Source: Halothermothrix sp.
GTDB taxonomy: Bacteria > Bacillota > Halanaerobiia > DY22613
NCBI GenBank assembly: GCA_016841825.1
Contig: JAENYK010000002.1
Span: 62,001-126,000, forward strand
DNA: 64,000 nucleotides
Direction: 5' to 3'
The notes under the pieces are model-generated. The model made no database searches and had not been told where the DNA came from. It saw only the letters and a list, made by a program, of their open reading frames with translations. The position numbers and the translations under genes are program-made. This document shows, in pieces, positions 36,097 to 45,012 of this stretch. The first letter of the stretch is position 1; every line of letters begins with the position of its first letter.

Positions 36097-37917
36097 ATGA
36101 GAAAAGAAATAAAGTTAATAAGTTTTGTTTTTTCAATGTTATTTTTCTCTTTGCTTATAAGTGCATGTTCTTATGATACCCCATCTTACACTGTTACTTT
36201 TGACAGTAATGGGGGGAGTTCGGTAGATAGTATTCTGGTGGAAAAAGGCAGATTAATCACAGCTGATAATTTGAAATCTGCAAGCGAAGATGGATCGATG
36301 TTCCTGGGGTGGTATTCAGATAAAGATTGCACACAAAAGTGGCAATTTGATAAGTATATTGTTACAGGTGATATGACATTGTATGCTAAATGGAGACTGT
36401 TAACTAGTTATCCATCAGAGGTTGCTATGACCAATGAGGCATTTAGTAGTTCACTTAAATGGGTTCAGAGTGATGTGCTGCCAGGTAAGACTAAGTTTAC
36501 TGTATTGTTAGCTAAAGGTACAGCAAATGTAGATGGCAGTGGTAATGTAACATACACTTATGCAAACTCAAATCCAATAGAAGGAACATTTTCAGTAGCA
36601 GACGATCAATATACAGTTACATGGACGCCGTATGTAATTCCTCAAGCAGGTATTTATAAAGTGACTATTAAAACAACTCAACCAGACGGAACAACCGGAA
36701 TCAAGGATATAACCTTTAACGATGCTGTTTTTAAAGGTGCAGGTACTGTGGACAATCCATATATAATTTCCACAGCAAATGATCTTGATGCTGTGACGAA
36801 AGGTGGAGGAACAGTTGGAAATGGTAAATATTATCGACAACTAAATGATATCGTCGATGCAACAGCAAATAATGGTGATGAAACTATATTTGCGGGTATC
36901 TATGATGGTAATAATAAAATGGTTACAATAACTGGTGATGCAACTGGAGGATTATTCTATCAAATTAGTGGGACTGTCAAGAATCTCACATTATCTGGTT
37001 CAATAGTCTCTACTGATACTGCAAGCATTGGTTTATTAGCCAACTTCAATTCAGGAACAATTCAAAACGTTACCACTTTTGATAGGGCAGATTCTGTTAA
37101 GAGTACAGCGGGAGTAGTTGGAGATATTACTACTAAAGATCAAGGTTTGGCGGGTGGAATTGTTGGAACCAATCTGAAAAATGGCGTTATTTCATACAGT
37201 GTAAACAATGCAAGAGTATTGGCATCTATTGGTGGTGGCGGGATTGTTGGTCAAAACTTTGGAGTAATCGAGAATTGTATGAATTATGGAAGAATTGGAG
37301 CAGGCAATACTCTTGAAAGTGGTAAAAGTAAAGCAAAACCCTTATATAGTTACATGGGTGGAATAGTTGGATTTAACTATGGTAGTATTTCTCGCAGTGG
37401 AAATTCCGTCAAAGCAGATGCAGGTAATTCAGGTAATATATTTGCTCAGAGAAATGATGTAGATGCTGAAAGTAACTCTAATATTTCATTTGGCGGCATA
37501 GTTGGTTATAATGGAAATACAGGAATTATTACAGAAGTATTCAATACAGCAGAGAGAGTCCATGGAGATTTGATAGCCGGTGGAATAGCCGGAACTAATG
37601 CCGGTGTTATTGAATATTGCTATAGTACGACAGCAGTTGCTGCAAGAGAACAAGCTGGCGGCCTTGTTGGAGATTTAATAGATAATGGTATCGTGAAGAA
37701 TTCCTATAGTATTGGAACTGTTACAGTATTAAATACAGGAGCTACAGCCTATGCTCTGGCAAAAACAACTAATAATTGTGTCTATCTTACTGGAACTGAT
37801 TATGGTGCAGCTCCCGAAGGGGACAATAATCTTATAGGTAATCCAGTTACGACTAATCTGACGAGTGTATTAGGGAATAAATTTACTACAACTGGTAATC
37901 TTACCTGGCAAAATTGA
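36097..37917 (+). CDS. Surface lipoprotein with InlB-like and GLUG repeats
   Basis: The 606-residue protein has a lipoprotein signal peptide with lipobox LISAC (Cys at ~24). A Listeria-Bacteroides (InlB B-type) repeat follows (about 33-97, VTFDSNGGSSVDSILVEKG ... FLGWYSDKDC ... MTLYAKW), then an Ig-like region and, from ~210, a beta-helix of GLUG-type units (GGIVGTNLKNGVISYS, GGIVGQNFGVIENCMNYG, GGIVGFNYGSISRSGN, GGIAGTNAGVIEYCYS). Such proteins are adhesins or surface scaffolds. CAAGGAGGAG precedes the ATG. A strong terminator follows at 37956. Confidence 0.88.
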   Translation: MRKEIKLISFVFSMLFFSLLISACSYDTPSYTVTFDSNGGSSVDSILVEKGRLITADNLKSASEDGSMFLGWYSDKDCTQKWQFDKYIVTGDMTLYAKWRLLTSYPSEVAMTNEAFSSSLKWVQSDVLPGKTKFTVLLAKGTANVDGSGNVTYTYANSNPIEGTFSVADDQYTVTWTPYVIPQAGIYKVTIKTTQPDGTTGIKDITFNDAVFKGAGTVDNPYIISTANDLDAVTKGGGTVGNGKYYRQLNDIVDATANNGDETIFAGIYDGNNKMVTITGDATGGLFYQISGTVKNLTLSGSIVSTDTASIGLLANFNSGTIQNVTTFDRADSVKSTAGVVGDITTKDQGLAGGIVGTNLKNGVISYSVNNARVLASIGGGGIVGQNFGVIENCMNYGRIGAGNTLESGKSKAKPLYSYMGGIVGFNYGSISRSGNSVKADAGNSGNIFAQRNDVDAESNSNISFGGIVGYNGNTGIITEVFNTAERVHGDLIAGGIAGTNAGVIEYCYSTTAVAAREQAGGLVGDLIDNGIVKNSYSIGTVTVLNTGATAYALAKTTNNCVYLTGTDYGAAPEGDNNLIGNPVTTNLTSVLGNKFTTTGNLTWQN

Positions 37918-37955
37918 TGTCCTTACTGATTTGATTGAAGATTGATCTGTAAAAT

Positions 37956-37997
37956 AAAAAGGGTGATCTCAGAGCTGGAGATCACCCTTTTTATTTT
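37956..37997 (+). terminator. Strong intrinsic terminator
   Basis: AAAAAGGGTGATCTC (37956-37970) pairs perfectly with GAGATCACCCTTTTT (37978-37992) around a 7-nt loop, with TATTTTT after it. It ends the GLUG lipoprotein transcript. Confidence 0.92.
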
Positions 37998-38461
37998 TAC
38001 AATTATCTGGTTGATTAAAAGAATGAAATTAACTAGTTAATATTAAGGAGACTTTTCTCAAAGGTAGGATTCTTTATTAAAAAGGATTCTTCTTGATTTA
38101 TAGAAGATAAAGTATAACACTATATAAGTGGCCTGAAGAAAAAGAGTCCTTGATTAACTTAAGGGCTTTTTTGGTGTGAATATCTCAAGATTCAAATATA
38201 TTTTCTTTAATCTGTGACTTGATAATCCATATTCATTGACGGGTAAAAATAAAAAAAATTAAAATTTTGATCAAATTTATTTAGCTAAATATTAAAAAAA
38301 TTTAAATTACCCCTTTACAAATAGCTAATTTTCTATTAAAATAATAATTAACTAAAGTATTAATTTCTTTAAGTTTAATATTTAAATAATTGATTTGGTA
38401 TGGTTAGTCCAATGCATGTATTAAACGATAAACTTAAAAAGTATGAGAGGAGACTGAATTT
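37998..38461. other. AT-rich spacer
   Basis: No gene. A second, imperfect terminator-like hairpin (AAAAAGAGTCCTT with AAGGGCTTTTTT, 38139-38172) is present. The stretch 38240-38400 is extremely A/T-rich and could act as an UP element or bent region before the MFS gene. Confidence 0.4.
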
Positions 38462-39742
38462 ATGGGGGAAGTATCGGTGGCAGCTATTAAGGAGAAGAAG
38501 TGGGCGATTTTGACCAATCCTAACTTTATGTTGTTGTTTATAGGGGGGGTCGTTTCAAGGATTGGTAATGGAATACATTATATCGGTCTGGTTTGGTATA
38601 TAATGGAGCAGAACGGATCAGGAGCGGCAGTTGGTACGATTTTAATGATTGCCACATTGCCCGGTGTAGTCCTGGGGCCATTTGCTGGAGTTCTGGTTGA
38701 TCGTTTTGATCGCAAGAAGATTATTGTCTGGATGGATATTATTCGTGGTGCTGTAGTCCTTGGTATGGCGGGGATGATTATAACCCATACCATGACTTAT
38801 GGTTATCTGATCTTAGGTACTGTACTTTTGGGTGTTTGTGGTAGTCTCTTTAATCCTGCAGTTAGTGCAAGTATTCCTAATCTGGTGAAGGATAATCATC
38901 TGACTAAAGCGAACTCGTTGGAACATATGAGTATGAATGTTACTGGGATGATTGGCCCGGCTATAGGTGGTATTTTGGTTGGAATTTGGGGTGTAGCGGG
39001 GGTATTTTTGATCAATGGTATCTCATTTTTGCTTTCAGCGCTTTCTGAGATGTTCATTAAGTTTCCAACGACACTTGAAAAGATAAAAGAATCTAAGACC
39101 AAGATCAATTTTTGGGTCGAGACGAAAGAAGGATTATCATTCATCTATAATCAGAAAGCATTGTATCATTTACTCTTTGTTTGTCTTTTTGCTAACTTTT
39201 TATATGCCGGAGCGTCAGTCGTTGGTTTACCATTGATTGTCCGTGATGCGTTAGGGGGTTCAGCAAAAGATCTGGGTGTCTTTGAAGCAGCCTGGCCGAT
39301 TGGGGCAGCAGTTGGTGGGTTAATCCTTTCTCTGTTACCAGAGATCAAGAAGGTTTTTAAAATCTTTGTTGGTTCCATCTCAATTCAGACTTTTTTCTGG
39401 ATGATAGTTGGAGTAATGTCATTACCGATGGTAGTAAGTTCTGTTGGGATTATTACAGCTAAAGTTACAATGATTGGTTTACTAATTATTTGCGGAATTT
39501 TTAATGCCTTTATCAATGTACCAATGATGGTTATCTTCCAGAGAATGATTCCTGATGATAAACGTGGTCGAATTTTCGCTTTGACTGGAACTATTTCACA
39601 AGGTTTAGTGCCAATTGCAATTGGTTTATCTGGTCTGATTGCGGAATTGGTCATTCCTGGTTATTTATATATCCTTTCTGGAGTTGGTGTTTTTATCATC
39701 ATGTTAAACTTTGTTCGGAAGAAAGAGGTTCGGACTATGTAG
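38462..39742 (+). CDS. MFS transporter (drug-efflux type)
   Basis: The 426-residue protein has about twelve membrane helices. Motif A is seen as GVLVDRFDRKKIIVWMD after TM2, with NSLEHMSMNVTGMIGPAIGGILV in TM5 (motif C-like) and DDKRGRIFALTGTISQGLVPI in the second half. It belongs to the MefA/macrolide-efflux-like branch of MFS exporters by overall layout. GAGAGGAGA precedes the ATG. Substrate not determinable. Confidence 0.9.
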   Translation: MGEVSVAAIKEKKWAILTNPNFMLLFIGGVVSRIGNGIHYIGLVWYIMEQNGSGAAVGTILMIATLPGVVLGPFAGVLVDRFDRKKIIVWMDIIRGAVVLGMAGMIITHTMTYGYLILGTVLLGVCGSLFNPAVSASIPNLVKDNHLTKANSLEHMSMNVTGMIGPAIGGILVGIWGVAGVFLINGISFLLSALSEMFIKFPTTLEKIKESKTKINFWVETKEGLSFIYNQKALYHLLFVCLFANFLYAGASVVGLPLIVRDALGGSAKDLGVFEAAWPIGAAVGGLILSLLPEIKKVFKIFVGSISIQTFFWMIVGVMSLPMVVSSVGIITAKVTMIGLLIICGIFNAFINVPMMVIFQRMIPDDKRGRIFALTGTISQGLVPIAIGLSGLIAELVIPGYLYILSGVGVFIIMLNFVRKKEVRTM

Positions 39743-39790
39743 AGATTTGCAACAAAATTCAACTTCTTATATAATACTCTGTTCTCCTTT

Positions 39791-39875
39791 AAAACACTCC
39801 TTATAGCCCATTAGGTGAAGAAATTAATTAATTTCTTTGTAGCTTATGGGTTTAAGGGGTGTTTTACTTTTTTTG
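39791..39875 (+). terminator. Long-stem terminator after the MFS gene
   Basis: AAAACAC-TCCTTATAGCCCAT (from 39791) pairs with ATGGGTTTAAGGGGTGTTTT (to 39865). The palindrome GAAATTAATTAATTTC sits in the loop and TTTTTTT follows. Confidence 0.85.
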
Positions 39876-40200
39876 ATGGAATGAGCATTTCAGCATTAGA
39901 AAAACTATTTTTTTAAATCTTTTTATGATTGGGTTATAACACACCGCGAGCAGCATATATATTGTGCTATTTTTGATAATGTGAAATAAAGTAAAAAATA
40001 GTACTTTCTTTATCTCGATAATTTTGGTATACTGGAGTTAATAAAAATTGGTTACAGCGGTTTGGGAAACCGCTTCTATGACACAGGTGAATATATCAAA
40101 CATAGCAATGATAAATTCAATGCGTGCTCAAGGACGTCGTTGAAACAGAAAATGTAACTGCCATTGGAAAAACAATCTCAAATAGTTTAGGAGTATAGAA
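39876..40200. other. Spacer upstream of the cas6-like gene
   Basis: No intact gene. Short open stretches in two frames (for example VNISNIAMINSMRAQGRR ending at a stop near 40142, and DVVETENVTAIGKTISNSLG ending at 40198) look like coding debris. No direct-repeat array is present. Confidence 0.4.
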
Positions 40201-41079
40201 ATGGATCAACAGACTACTTTTTTTATAAGGTATTTACCAATGAGAATTTCGTTGATGTCTAAGGAAACATCTGTATTACCAGAGTATCTGGGGTCTACGC
40301 TTCGCGGAGCGATTGGACAGGCTTTGCATCACAATACTATTGCATTTAACTACCTTTATAACAACCGCACCTTGAGCGGCGATAAGCAGGATATTGTCAA
40401 TCCCTATGTGATTGTTCCCCCTGCATTTAATGAAACTTCTTTCCATGCAGGTGAAGAGTTAGGCTTTCAGTTTTTTTTATTGGGTGAAGCCGCTCAATAT
40501 GCACGGTCATTGGTCAATGCACTCCATGATATTCAAAAACTCAAGTTGGGTGCTTCGAGGCATCCGTTTATACTCAAAAAAGTAACGCATAGTCTGGATC
40601 AGCGTGTTATCTGGCAAGAGGGACTCTTTAATGAAGTTGCGGCTCGAAGTGTGATTGTGCCATATCAGAGCTTGTCTGATATCAGGCGATTGACCATTCG
40701 TGTTCATACTCCATTACGTATCCGGCGGAATGGTGCATTGCTTGAGATAATTGATTTCCCAACGATTATCCGTAATATTACACATCGGGTCGAGGCGATT
40801 GCGATGCGGTATGGAGGCTGGGTAGACACAATGGAAATAGACCGTCTTCAAACACTGGCGTCGGAAATCTCGATTATTCAGAGTCATCTGAATTTTAAAA
40901 GCATGAAACGGTACTCCAATAGGTTGGGGAAAAAGATGGATTTTGGCGGTTTGCTTGGCACTATTCAATTTGAAGGTGAGTTAACCCCCTTTGTCCCCTG
41001 GCTGTATGCTGCACAAATTTTGCATATCGGGCGTAATACAACCTTCGGCATGGGGAGGATAGAGGTGGAATTTATTTAA
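40201..41079 (+). CDS. cas6: Cas6-like CRISPR RNA endoribonuclease (orphan)
   Basis: The 292-residue RAMP protein has N-terminal YLPMRISLMSKETSVLPEYLGSTLRGAIGQAL and C-terminal LTPFVPWLYAAQILHIGRNTTFGMGRIEV. The last block is the glycine-rich loop of the Cas6 C-terminal family (PF10040/COG5551). The cysteine motif often found near residues 40-70 of relatives is missing. Cas6 cuts pre-crRNA for type I/III systems. No array, adaptation or effector genes lie in the window, so it is either a trans-acting orphan or a remnant. The start context is weak (TTAGGAGTATAGAA). Confidence 0.8.
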   Translation: MDQQTTFFIRYLPMRISLMSKETSVLPEYLGSTLRGAIGQALHHNTIAFNYLYNNRTLSGDKQDIVNPYVIVPPAFNETSFHAGEELGFQFFLLGEAAQYARSLVNALHDIQKLKLGASRHPFILKKVTHSLDQRVIWQEGLFNEVAARSVIVPYQSLSDIRRLTIRVHTPLRIRRNGALLEIIDFPTIIRNITHRVEAIAMRYGGWVDTMEIDRLQTLASEISIIQSHLNFKSMKRYSNRLGKKMDFGGLLGTIQFEGELTPFVPWLYAAQILHIGRNTTFGMGRIEVEFI

Positions 41080-41220
41080 GTTGACTGCAAATTTTATTGG
41101 CAGTTGATATTGTTTCATTCGATGGTGCTTAAAGACTCTCAACAGGAAGTTGATGGTGCGGTTTTTCTGGATCCTGAAACCATTTTACCACATGGTTTTG
41201 CAAAAATAGAGCAAATTTAG
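41077..41220 (+). pseudogene. Unassigned coding relic after cas6
   Basis: An open frame beginning just after the cas6 region reads SMVLKDSQQEVDGAVFLDPE and ILPHGFAKIEQI to a stop at 41218-41220. The codon pattern looks like a protein C-terminus, but I cannot assign it and there is no ribosome binding site. Confidence 0.25.
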
Positions 41221-41297
41221 ATGTAGGGTCACAAGGATAGCCAACTCCAAAAATTAATCATGATCCAGGGGAATTGTCAACTGTATTAGATGTTTTT

Positions 41298-41341
41298 ACA
41301 GCACGACCCAGCCCTTTAAGGGGCTGAATTGTGCTGTTTGC
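41298..41341. terminator. Two-tier hairpin
   Basis: ACAGCAC (41298-41304) pairs with GTGCTGT (41331-41337), with inner CAGCCC/GGGCTG (41309-41314, 41321-41326). It lies between the convergent cas6 side and the minus-strand glycosyltransferase stop at 41398. It may terminate either; on the minus strand it is followed by AAAAAC on the template side, giving TTTTTAC-like context upstream rather than a clean T-run. Confidence 0.5.
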
Positions 41342-41397
41342 AGATAGAGTATTGTTGTTAATTTTGTCAAAAGTCAACGATGAGGTCTGAGAGATGG

Positions 41398-42408
41398 TCA
41401 ATTGACGGTCGTTGTCAGTAATGCTTCCAGCTCCTTAAGGTATTTCTCACACATAATTTTTTGAGTAAATAATTTACTTCGCATCTGAATTTTTTCTTGA
41501 TAAATGGAATATGACTGAAAAATCTGTCTGATCTTATCACAAACATCTAATATATTCACTGTGGGAAAAGAATCCAGTGATGACTCACATTCTCCCATTA
41601 GTCCGGCATCTGCTAACAATTCTGGAGTACTCCCGGAATTCAAACCAACTATCGGTTTTCCGACATTCATTGCTTCAATGATTAGATTTGAACAAGCCTC
41701 ATTAGAGCGGGTATGCAATATTAAATCTGCTGTTCGCAAATAGCGAGGCATCTCTTTTCTTTCAATAGGTTTCGTCAAATCAACCCGTGTTACATTTGGT
41801 AATTCACTAAAAAAGGATCCATCAATTATTGGTTTTGTCATGCCAAAAACCCAGAACTCAATACTTGAATCATTGATAAATTCTCTGGCAATATTACGAA
41901 TTATCGTTAAACTGTCTATTGAGTACAAAGATGTACCCCAATAAGCAATACTAAGAATCACTTTTTTTTCTTTTGGTTTCTCCAGTATTGGACCTTCAGG
42001 AGAAAATAGAGTAGTATCTGCACCATTGTAAATAATTACTCCTGGTATTTCTCTATCTGGAATTAATTTTCTGGTCAATAGTTTTGAAAAATGGCTTTGA
42101 TAAATTATTAGGTCTGCTAGTAGTATTCTCATAGCTAAATCCTGATTCAACGTCTGAGCCAAATTCTTATCCATCATATAGTCCAGAAAAATTCCATCCA
42201 TCCGATGAACTAGTTTGACACCACTTTCTTTCAAATCGATTAACTTTTCATAAGGAGAAAAATTAGCAATATTCACAAAAATATCAACATTTGAATCAAA
42301 CGAATAGGTAATTTTATGTCCATTTTCTCTGCAATATTTGGTAAAATTTTTGATCCATGAACAAGCTCCTCCAGGACCGTCTCCATTGAAAGGCAACCCA
42401 ATTTTCAA
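41398..42408 (-). CDS. GT4-type glycosyltransferase (cassette copy 1, gene b)
   Basis: The 336-residue GT-B-fold enzyme has N-terminal KIGLPFNGDGPGGACSWIKN, KLVHRMDGIF, VIIYNGADTTLF, the C-terminal nucleotide-sugar site LILHTRSNEACSNLIIEAMN, and GLNSGSTPEL. I place the start at TTG 42408 because GGAGGG (42415-42420) lies 6 bp away and it aligns with the GTG start of the paralogue at 44837. The longer open frame up to 42606 would run through the preceding gene. The preceding gene (a) is 70 bp upstream. Probable role: addition of a sugar to a surface polysaccharide. Confidence 0.88.
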   Translation of the reverse strand: MKIGLPFNGDGPGGACSWIKNFTKYCRENGHKITYSFDSNVDIFVNIANFSPYEKLIDLKESGVKLVHRMDGIFLDYMMDKNLAQTLNQDLAMRILLADLIIYQSHFSKLLTRKLIPDREIPGVIIYNGADTTLFSPEGPILEKPKEKKVILSIAYWGTSLYSIDSLTIIRNIAREFINDSSIEFWVFGMTKPIIDGSFFSELPNVTRVDLTKPIERKEMPRYLRTADLILHTRSNEACSNLIIEAMNVGKPIVGLNSGSTPELLADAGLMGECESSLDSFPTVNILDVCDKIRQIFQSYSIYQEKIQMRSKLFTQKIMCEKYLKELEALLTTTVN

Positions 42409-42478
42409 TATTTTCCCTCCTTCATTGATCAATTGATAATTTTTAATCAGAGTTCTTTTTATAACTAATCCCATTCTA

Positions 42479-43498
42479 TTACTTTTTAAACTCACTAAAG
42501 TGTTTCCCCAGAGCCTGGAGTAATTTTTCGATACATGATTGATAGCCATAAACTGTCTCCATCCTATGTCTGGAGGCCAGTGAAAATTTTTTTCGTAAAG
42601 CGTCATCCAAAATTAACTTCTCAATCTTGTTGAACCACTCACGGCTATTTCCGGCAAGGAATCCAGAGATTCCATCGGTTATCATATCTCGATAAATTCC
42701 GAAATTGGATGCCACCACTGGCACTCCTGATAACATTGTTCCCTTTATCCCAAATCCCCCCTTCCCATAGCGATCTGGAATGTCAACATATGGAGCAATA
42801 GCAATGTCTGAGTGGGCAATCTGTGGAACAAGATTTAGTAGATATTCTTTATAGGGTTGGAAGGGAATAAATTCTGCAAAAGGCATCATCTTCTGAATTA
42901 GGGGACGGTTATCCGGATATCCCGGATGTTGACCTTTATGCCACCCGTACAGTTGCAATCTAATCTGATACTTTTGGTGTAATTGTGTCATCGCATCTTT
43001 CACTAATAATAGATCATCAATATAGACATCAGCCATATTTTGTTGCCAGCAGATGACTAATGGATTATTTATTCTTTCTTCAAATGAGATATAAGGGAAA
43101 TTTTTGTAATCAGAAAAACCATAGATTACCTCAGCGGGAGTAGAAGTAAAGTACGGCATAAGTTCCGCATGATGTTGATTTCCAACTAATATTAGATCAG
43201 ATATATCCAGGGTATTTATGTGATTTGGTTCATCCATTCCCAAAAAATCATCATCAATGTGAATCAACTTCACTTTTCCCTTTAAATGTTTGATATCATT
43301 ATAACCATGACCGGGATAGATTGTCTTTTGGAAGAAGATTATATCACAGTTGGGTGATGCGAGAACTGCCCTTTTCTTCGATAGATCCTGAATAATCTCT
43401 ACAGAATAATCAGACTGGGCCAACGCTTTAGCAAATAACTTTCCCGAGATAGTTGTTGGAGTTAATTCGTTATCTGAAAGAAAAAACAAGATTTTCAT
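42479..43498 (-). CDS. Glycosyltransferase (cassette copy 1, gene a)
   Basis: The 339-residue GT-B-like protein has N-terminal MKILFFLSDNELTPTTISGK, KVKLIHIDDDFLG, LVICWQQNMADVYIDDLLLV and RLQLYGWHKGQHPG. The C-terminal acceptor/donor segment is DIAIAPYVDIPDRYGKGGFG with GVPVVASNFGIYRDMI. ATG 43498 follows GGAGGG by 7 bp; an in-frame ATG at 43513 lies before the site. It is the first gene of a two-gene unit, tandemly duplicated at 43836-46031. Substrate unknown. Confidence 0.85.
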   Translation of the reverse strand: MKILFFLSDNELTPTTISGKLFAKALAQSDYSVEIIQDLSKKRAVLASPNCDIIFFQKTIYPGHGYNDIKHLKGKVKLIHIDDDFLGMDEPNHINTLDISDLILVGNQHHAELMPYFTSTPAEVIYGFSDYKNFPYISFEERINNPLVICWQQNMADVYIDDLLLVKDAMTQLHQKYQIRLQLYGWHKGQHPGYPDNRPLIQKMMPFAEFIPFQPYKEYLLNLVPQIAHSDIAIAPYVDIPDRYGKGGFGIKGTMLSGVPVVASNFGIYRDMITDGISGFLAGNSREWFNKIEKLILDDALRKKFSLASRHRMETVYGYQSCIEKLLQALGKHFSEFKK

Positions 43499-43513
43499 TA
43501 TTGTACCCTCCAA

Positions 43514-43835
43514 ATTTCACATTTTTTACAAGTGTTTTTTTATTTTATTGTATGTATTAGTACAAAGTTCTGCTACTTATAGAACACAGAGTTTAGGGGC
43601 TAGATGTCAGTCAAAGATATGCTATTTTTAGGATACCAATTCAAATTCAATTTGAGGGAGAGAGGGTGGCTTAACTTGCAAATTTGAAGATTAAATCACA
43701 AAATATTTGTTATTCGTGATCTTACTTTGAATTGTTTCAGAGAACTTTTGTGGGAGACAACCTAAGTTAATCCCGCCATAACATCTGTATAGTATTCGCA
43801 AACTATTAATCTGATGATGAGATCTATCTGGGGAG
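43514..43835. other. Spacer between the duplicated cassettes
   Basis: The first ~80 bases (ACCCTCCAAATTTCACATTT onward) are nearly identical to 46036-46115, the region upstream of copy 2, so the promoter was duplicated with the genes. The remainder holds no gene. Confidence 0.6.
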
Positions 43836-44837
43836 TTATAGATTCAATAATAGTTCTAAATGTTTGAGATATTTTTTACACATGATCTTTTGAGTAAATA
43901 ATTTACTCCTTTTTTTCACTTTTTTCCGATAAGATTTGTATGAATCGAATGTTTGTTTGATCTTATCACAGATATCTGGCACATTTAGAATCGGAAAAGA
44001 ATCCAGTGATGGCTTACATTCTCCCATTAATCCGGCATCTGCTAACAACTCCGGGGTACTCCCCGAATTCAAACCCACCACTGGTGTTCCAACATTCATC
44101 GCCTCAATAATTAGATTTGAGCAAGCATCATTAGAGCGGGTATGCAGGACTAAATCTGCTGTCCGCAAATAAAGATGCATGTCTTCCCGTCTAATCGGTC
44201 TTGTCAGGTCAACCCGGGTTATATTTGGTAATTCTCTTAAAAAAGAATCATCAATTTTTGTTTCTGTCTTACCTAAAACCCAGAATTCAATATCGGAATT
44301 GTCGACAAATTCTCTGGCAATGTCTCGTACCATCGTTAAGCTATTCATTGCGAATAAAGGTGTACCCCAATAAGCAATACTAAGAATTACCTTTTTATTC
44401 TGTGGTCTTCCTAATTTTGGACCTTTTGGAGTAAATAAAGTAGTATCTGCACCATTGTAGATGATTATTCCTGGTAGTTCTGTTCCTGGGATCAGTTTTT
44501 TAACCAATAATTTTGAAAAATTACTTTGATAGATTACCAGATCTGCTATCAATAATTTAGTAGTTATATCCTGGTTTAATTTGTTGGCTAAATCTTTATT
44601 TTCTATTGTATAGTCGAAGAAAAGCCCATCTATCCGATGAACCACCTTACTTCCGTTTTGTTTTAACTGAAATAATTTTTCAACAGAAGAAAAATTGGCT
44701 AAATTAATGAAAATATCAATATCTGAATCAGAACATTTAACCTGATACCCATTTTCTTGACAATATTTAGTGAAAATTTTGACCCATGAGTGGGCACCTC
44801 CGGGACCATTTCCATCAATAGGTAACCCAATCTTCAC
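43836..44837 (-). CDS. GT4-type glycosyltransferase (cassette copy 2, gene b)
   Basis: The 333-residue paralogue of 41398-42408 is close along its whole length: KIGLPIDGNGPGGAHSWVKI, KVVHRIDGLFFDY, IIYNGADTTLF, LVLHTRSNDACSNLIIEAMN, GLNSGSTPELLADAGLMGEC. GTG 44837 is preceded by GGAGGGG. A dispersed repeat (44901-45008) is inserted in the spacer to its upstream partner, lengthening it to about 175 bp against 70 bp in copy 1. Confidence 0.9.
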   Translation of the reverse strand: MKIGLPIDGNGPGGAHSWVKIFTKYCQENGYQVKCSDSDIDIFINLANFSSVEKLFQLKQNGSKVVHRIDGLFFDYTIENKDLANKLNQDITTKLLIADLVIYQSNFSKLLVKKLIPGTELPGIIIYNGADTTLFTPKGPKLGRPQNKKVILSIAYWGTPLFAMNSLTMVRDIAREFVDNSDIEFWVLGKTETKIDDSFLRELPNITRVDLTRPIRREDMHLYLRTADLVLHTRSNDACSNLIIEAMNVGTPVVGLNSGSTPELLADAGLMGECKPSLDSFPILNVPDICDKIKQTFDSYKSYRKKVKKRSKLFTQKIMCKKYLKHLELLLNL

Positions 44838-44900
44838 TAGTTTCCCCTCCTTTGTTAGGCCAATTTATGGCTTTTAATAACTTATCTATTCAAAAACTAA

Positions 44901-45008
44901 TTTTTAACGACATTTCAGTAGAGAAGTCCCCCGGCTTCTATAGGTGGAGGTACAATCCCCTTCTGAAGTTTTTAAATTCAAGGATCATTAGTTTCAATAT
45001 GATTTTAG
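44901..45008 (+). repeat. Dispersed repeat copy B inside cassette copy 2
   Basis: TTTTTAACGACATTTCAG, AAGTCCCCCGGCTTCTATAG, GTGGAGGTACAATC and CCCCTTCTGAAG match copy A in order. An internal segment of about 40 bp is missing across the shared GTGGAGGTAC word. Copy 1 of the cassette has no counterpart, so it was inserted (or lost) after duplication. Confidence 0.75.
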
Positions 45009-45012
45009 TCAA

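Noticed and set aside
40130-40146. GTTGAAAC-ending segment that looks like the end of a CRISPR repeat near cas6
   Set aside because: It occurs once only and lies in what appears to be coding debris; no second repeat at spacer distance was found.
42409-42606. Longer N-terminus for the glycosyltransferase ending at 41398
   Set aside because: It would overlap the end of the preceding gene in another frame and is absent from the paralogue, whose start aligns with TTG 42408.
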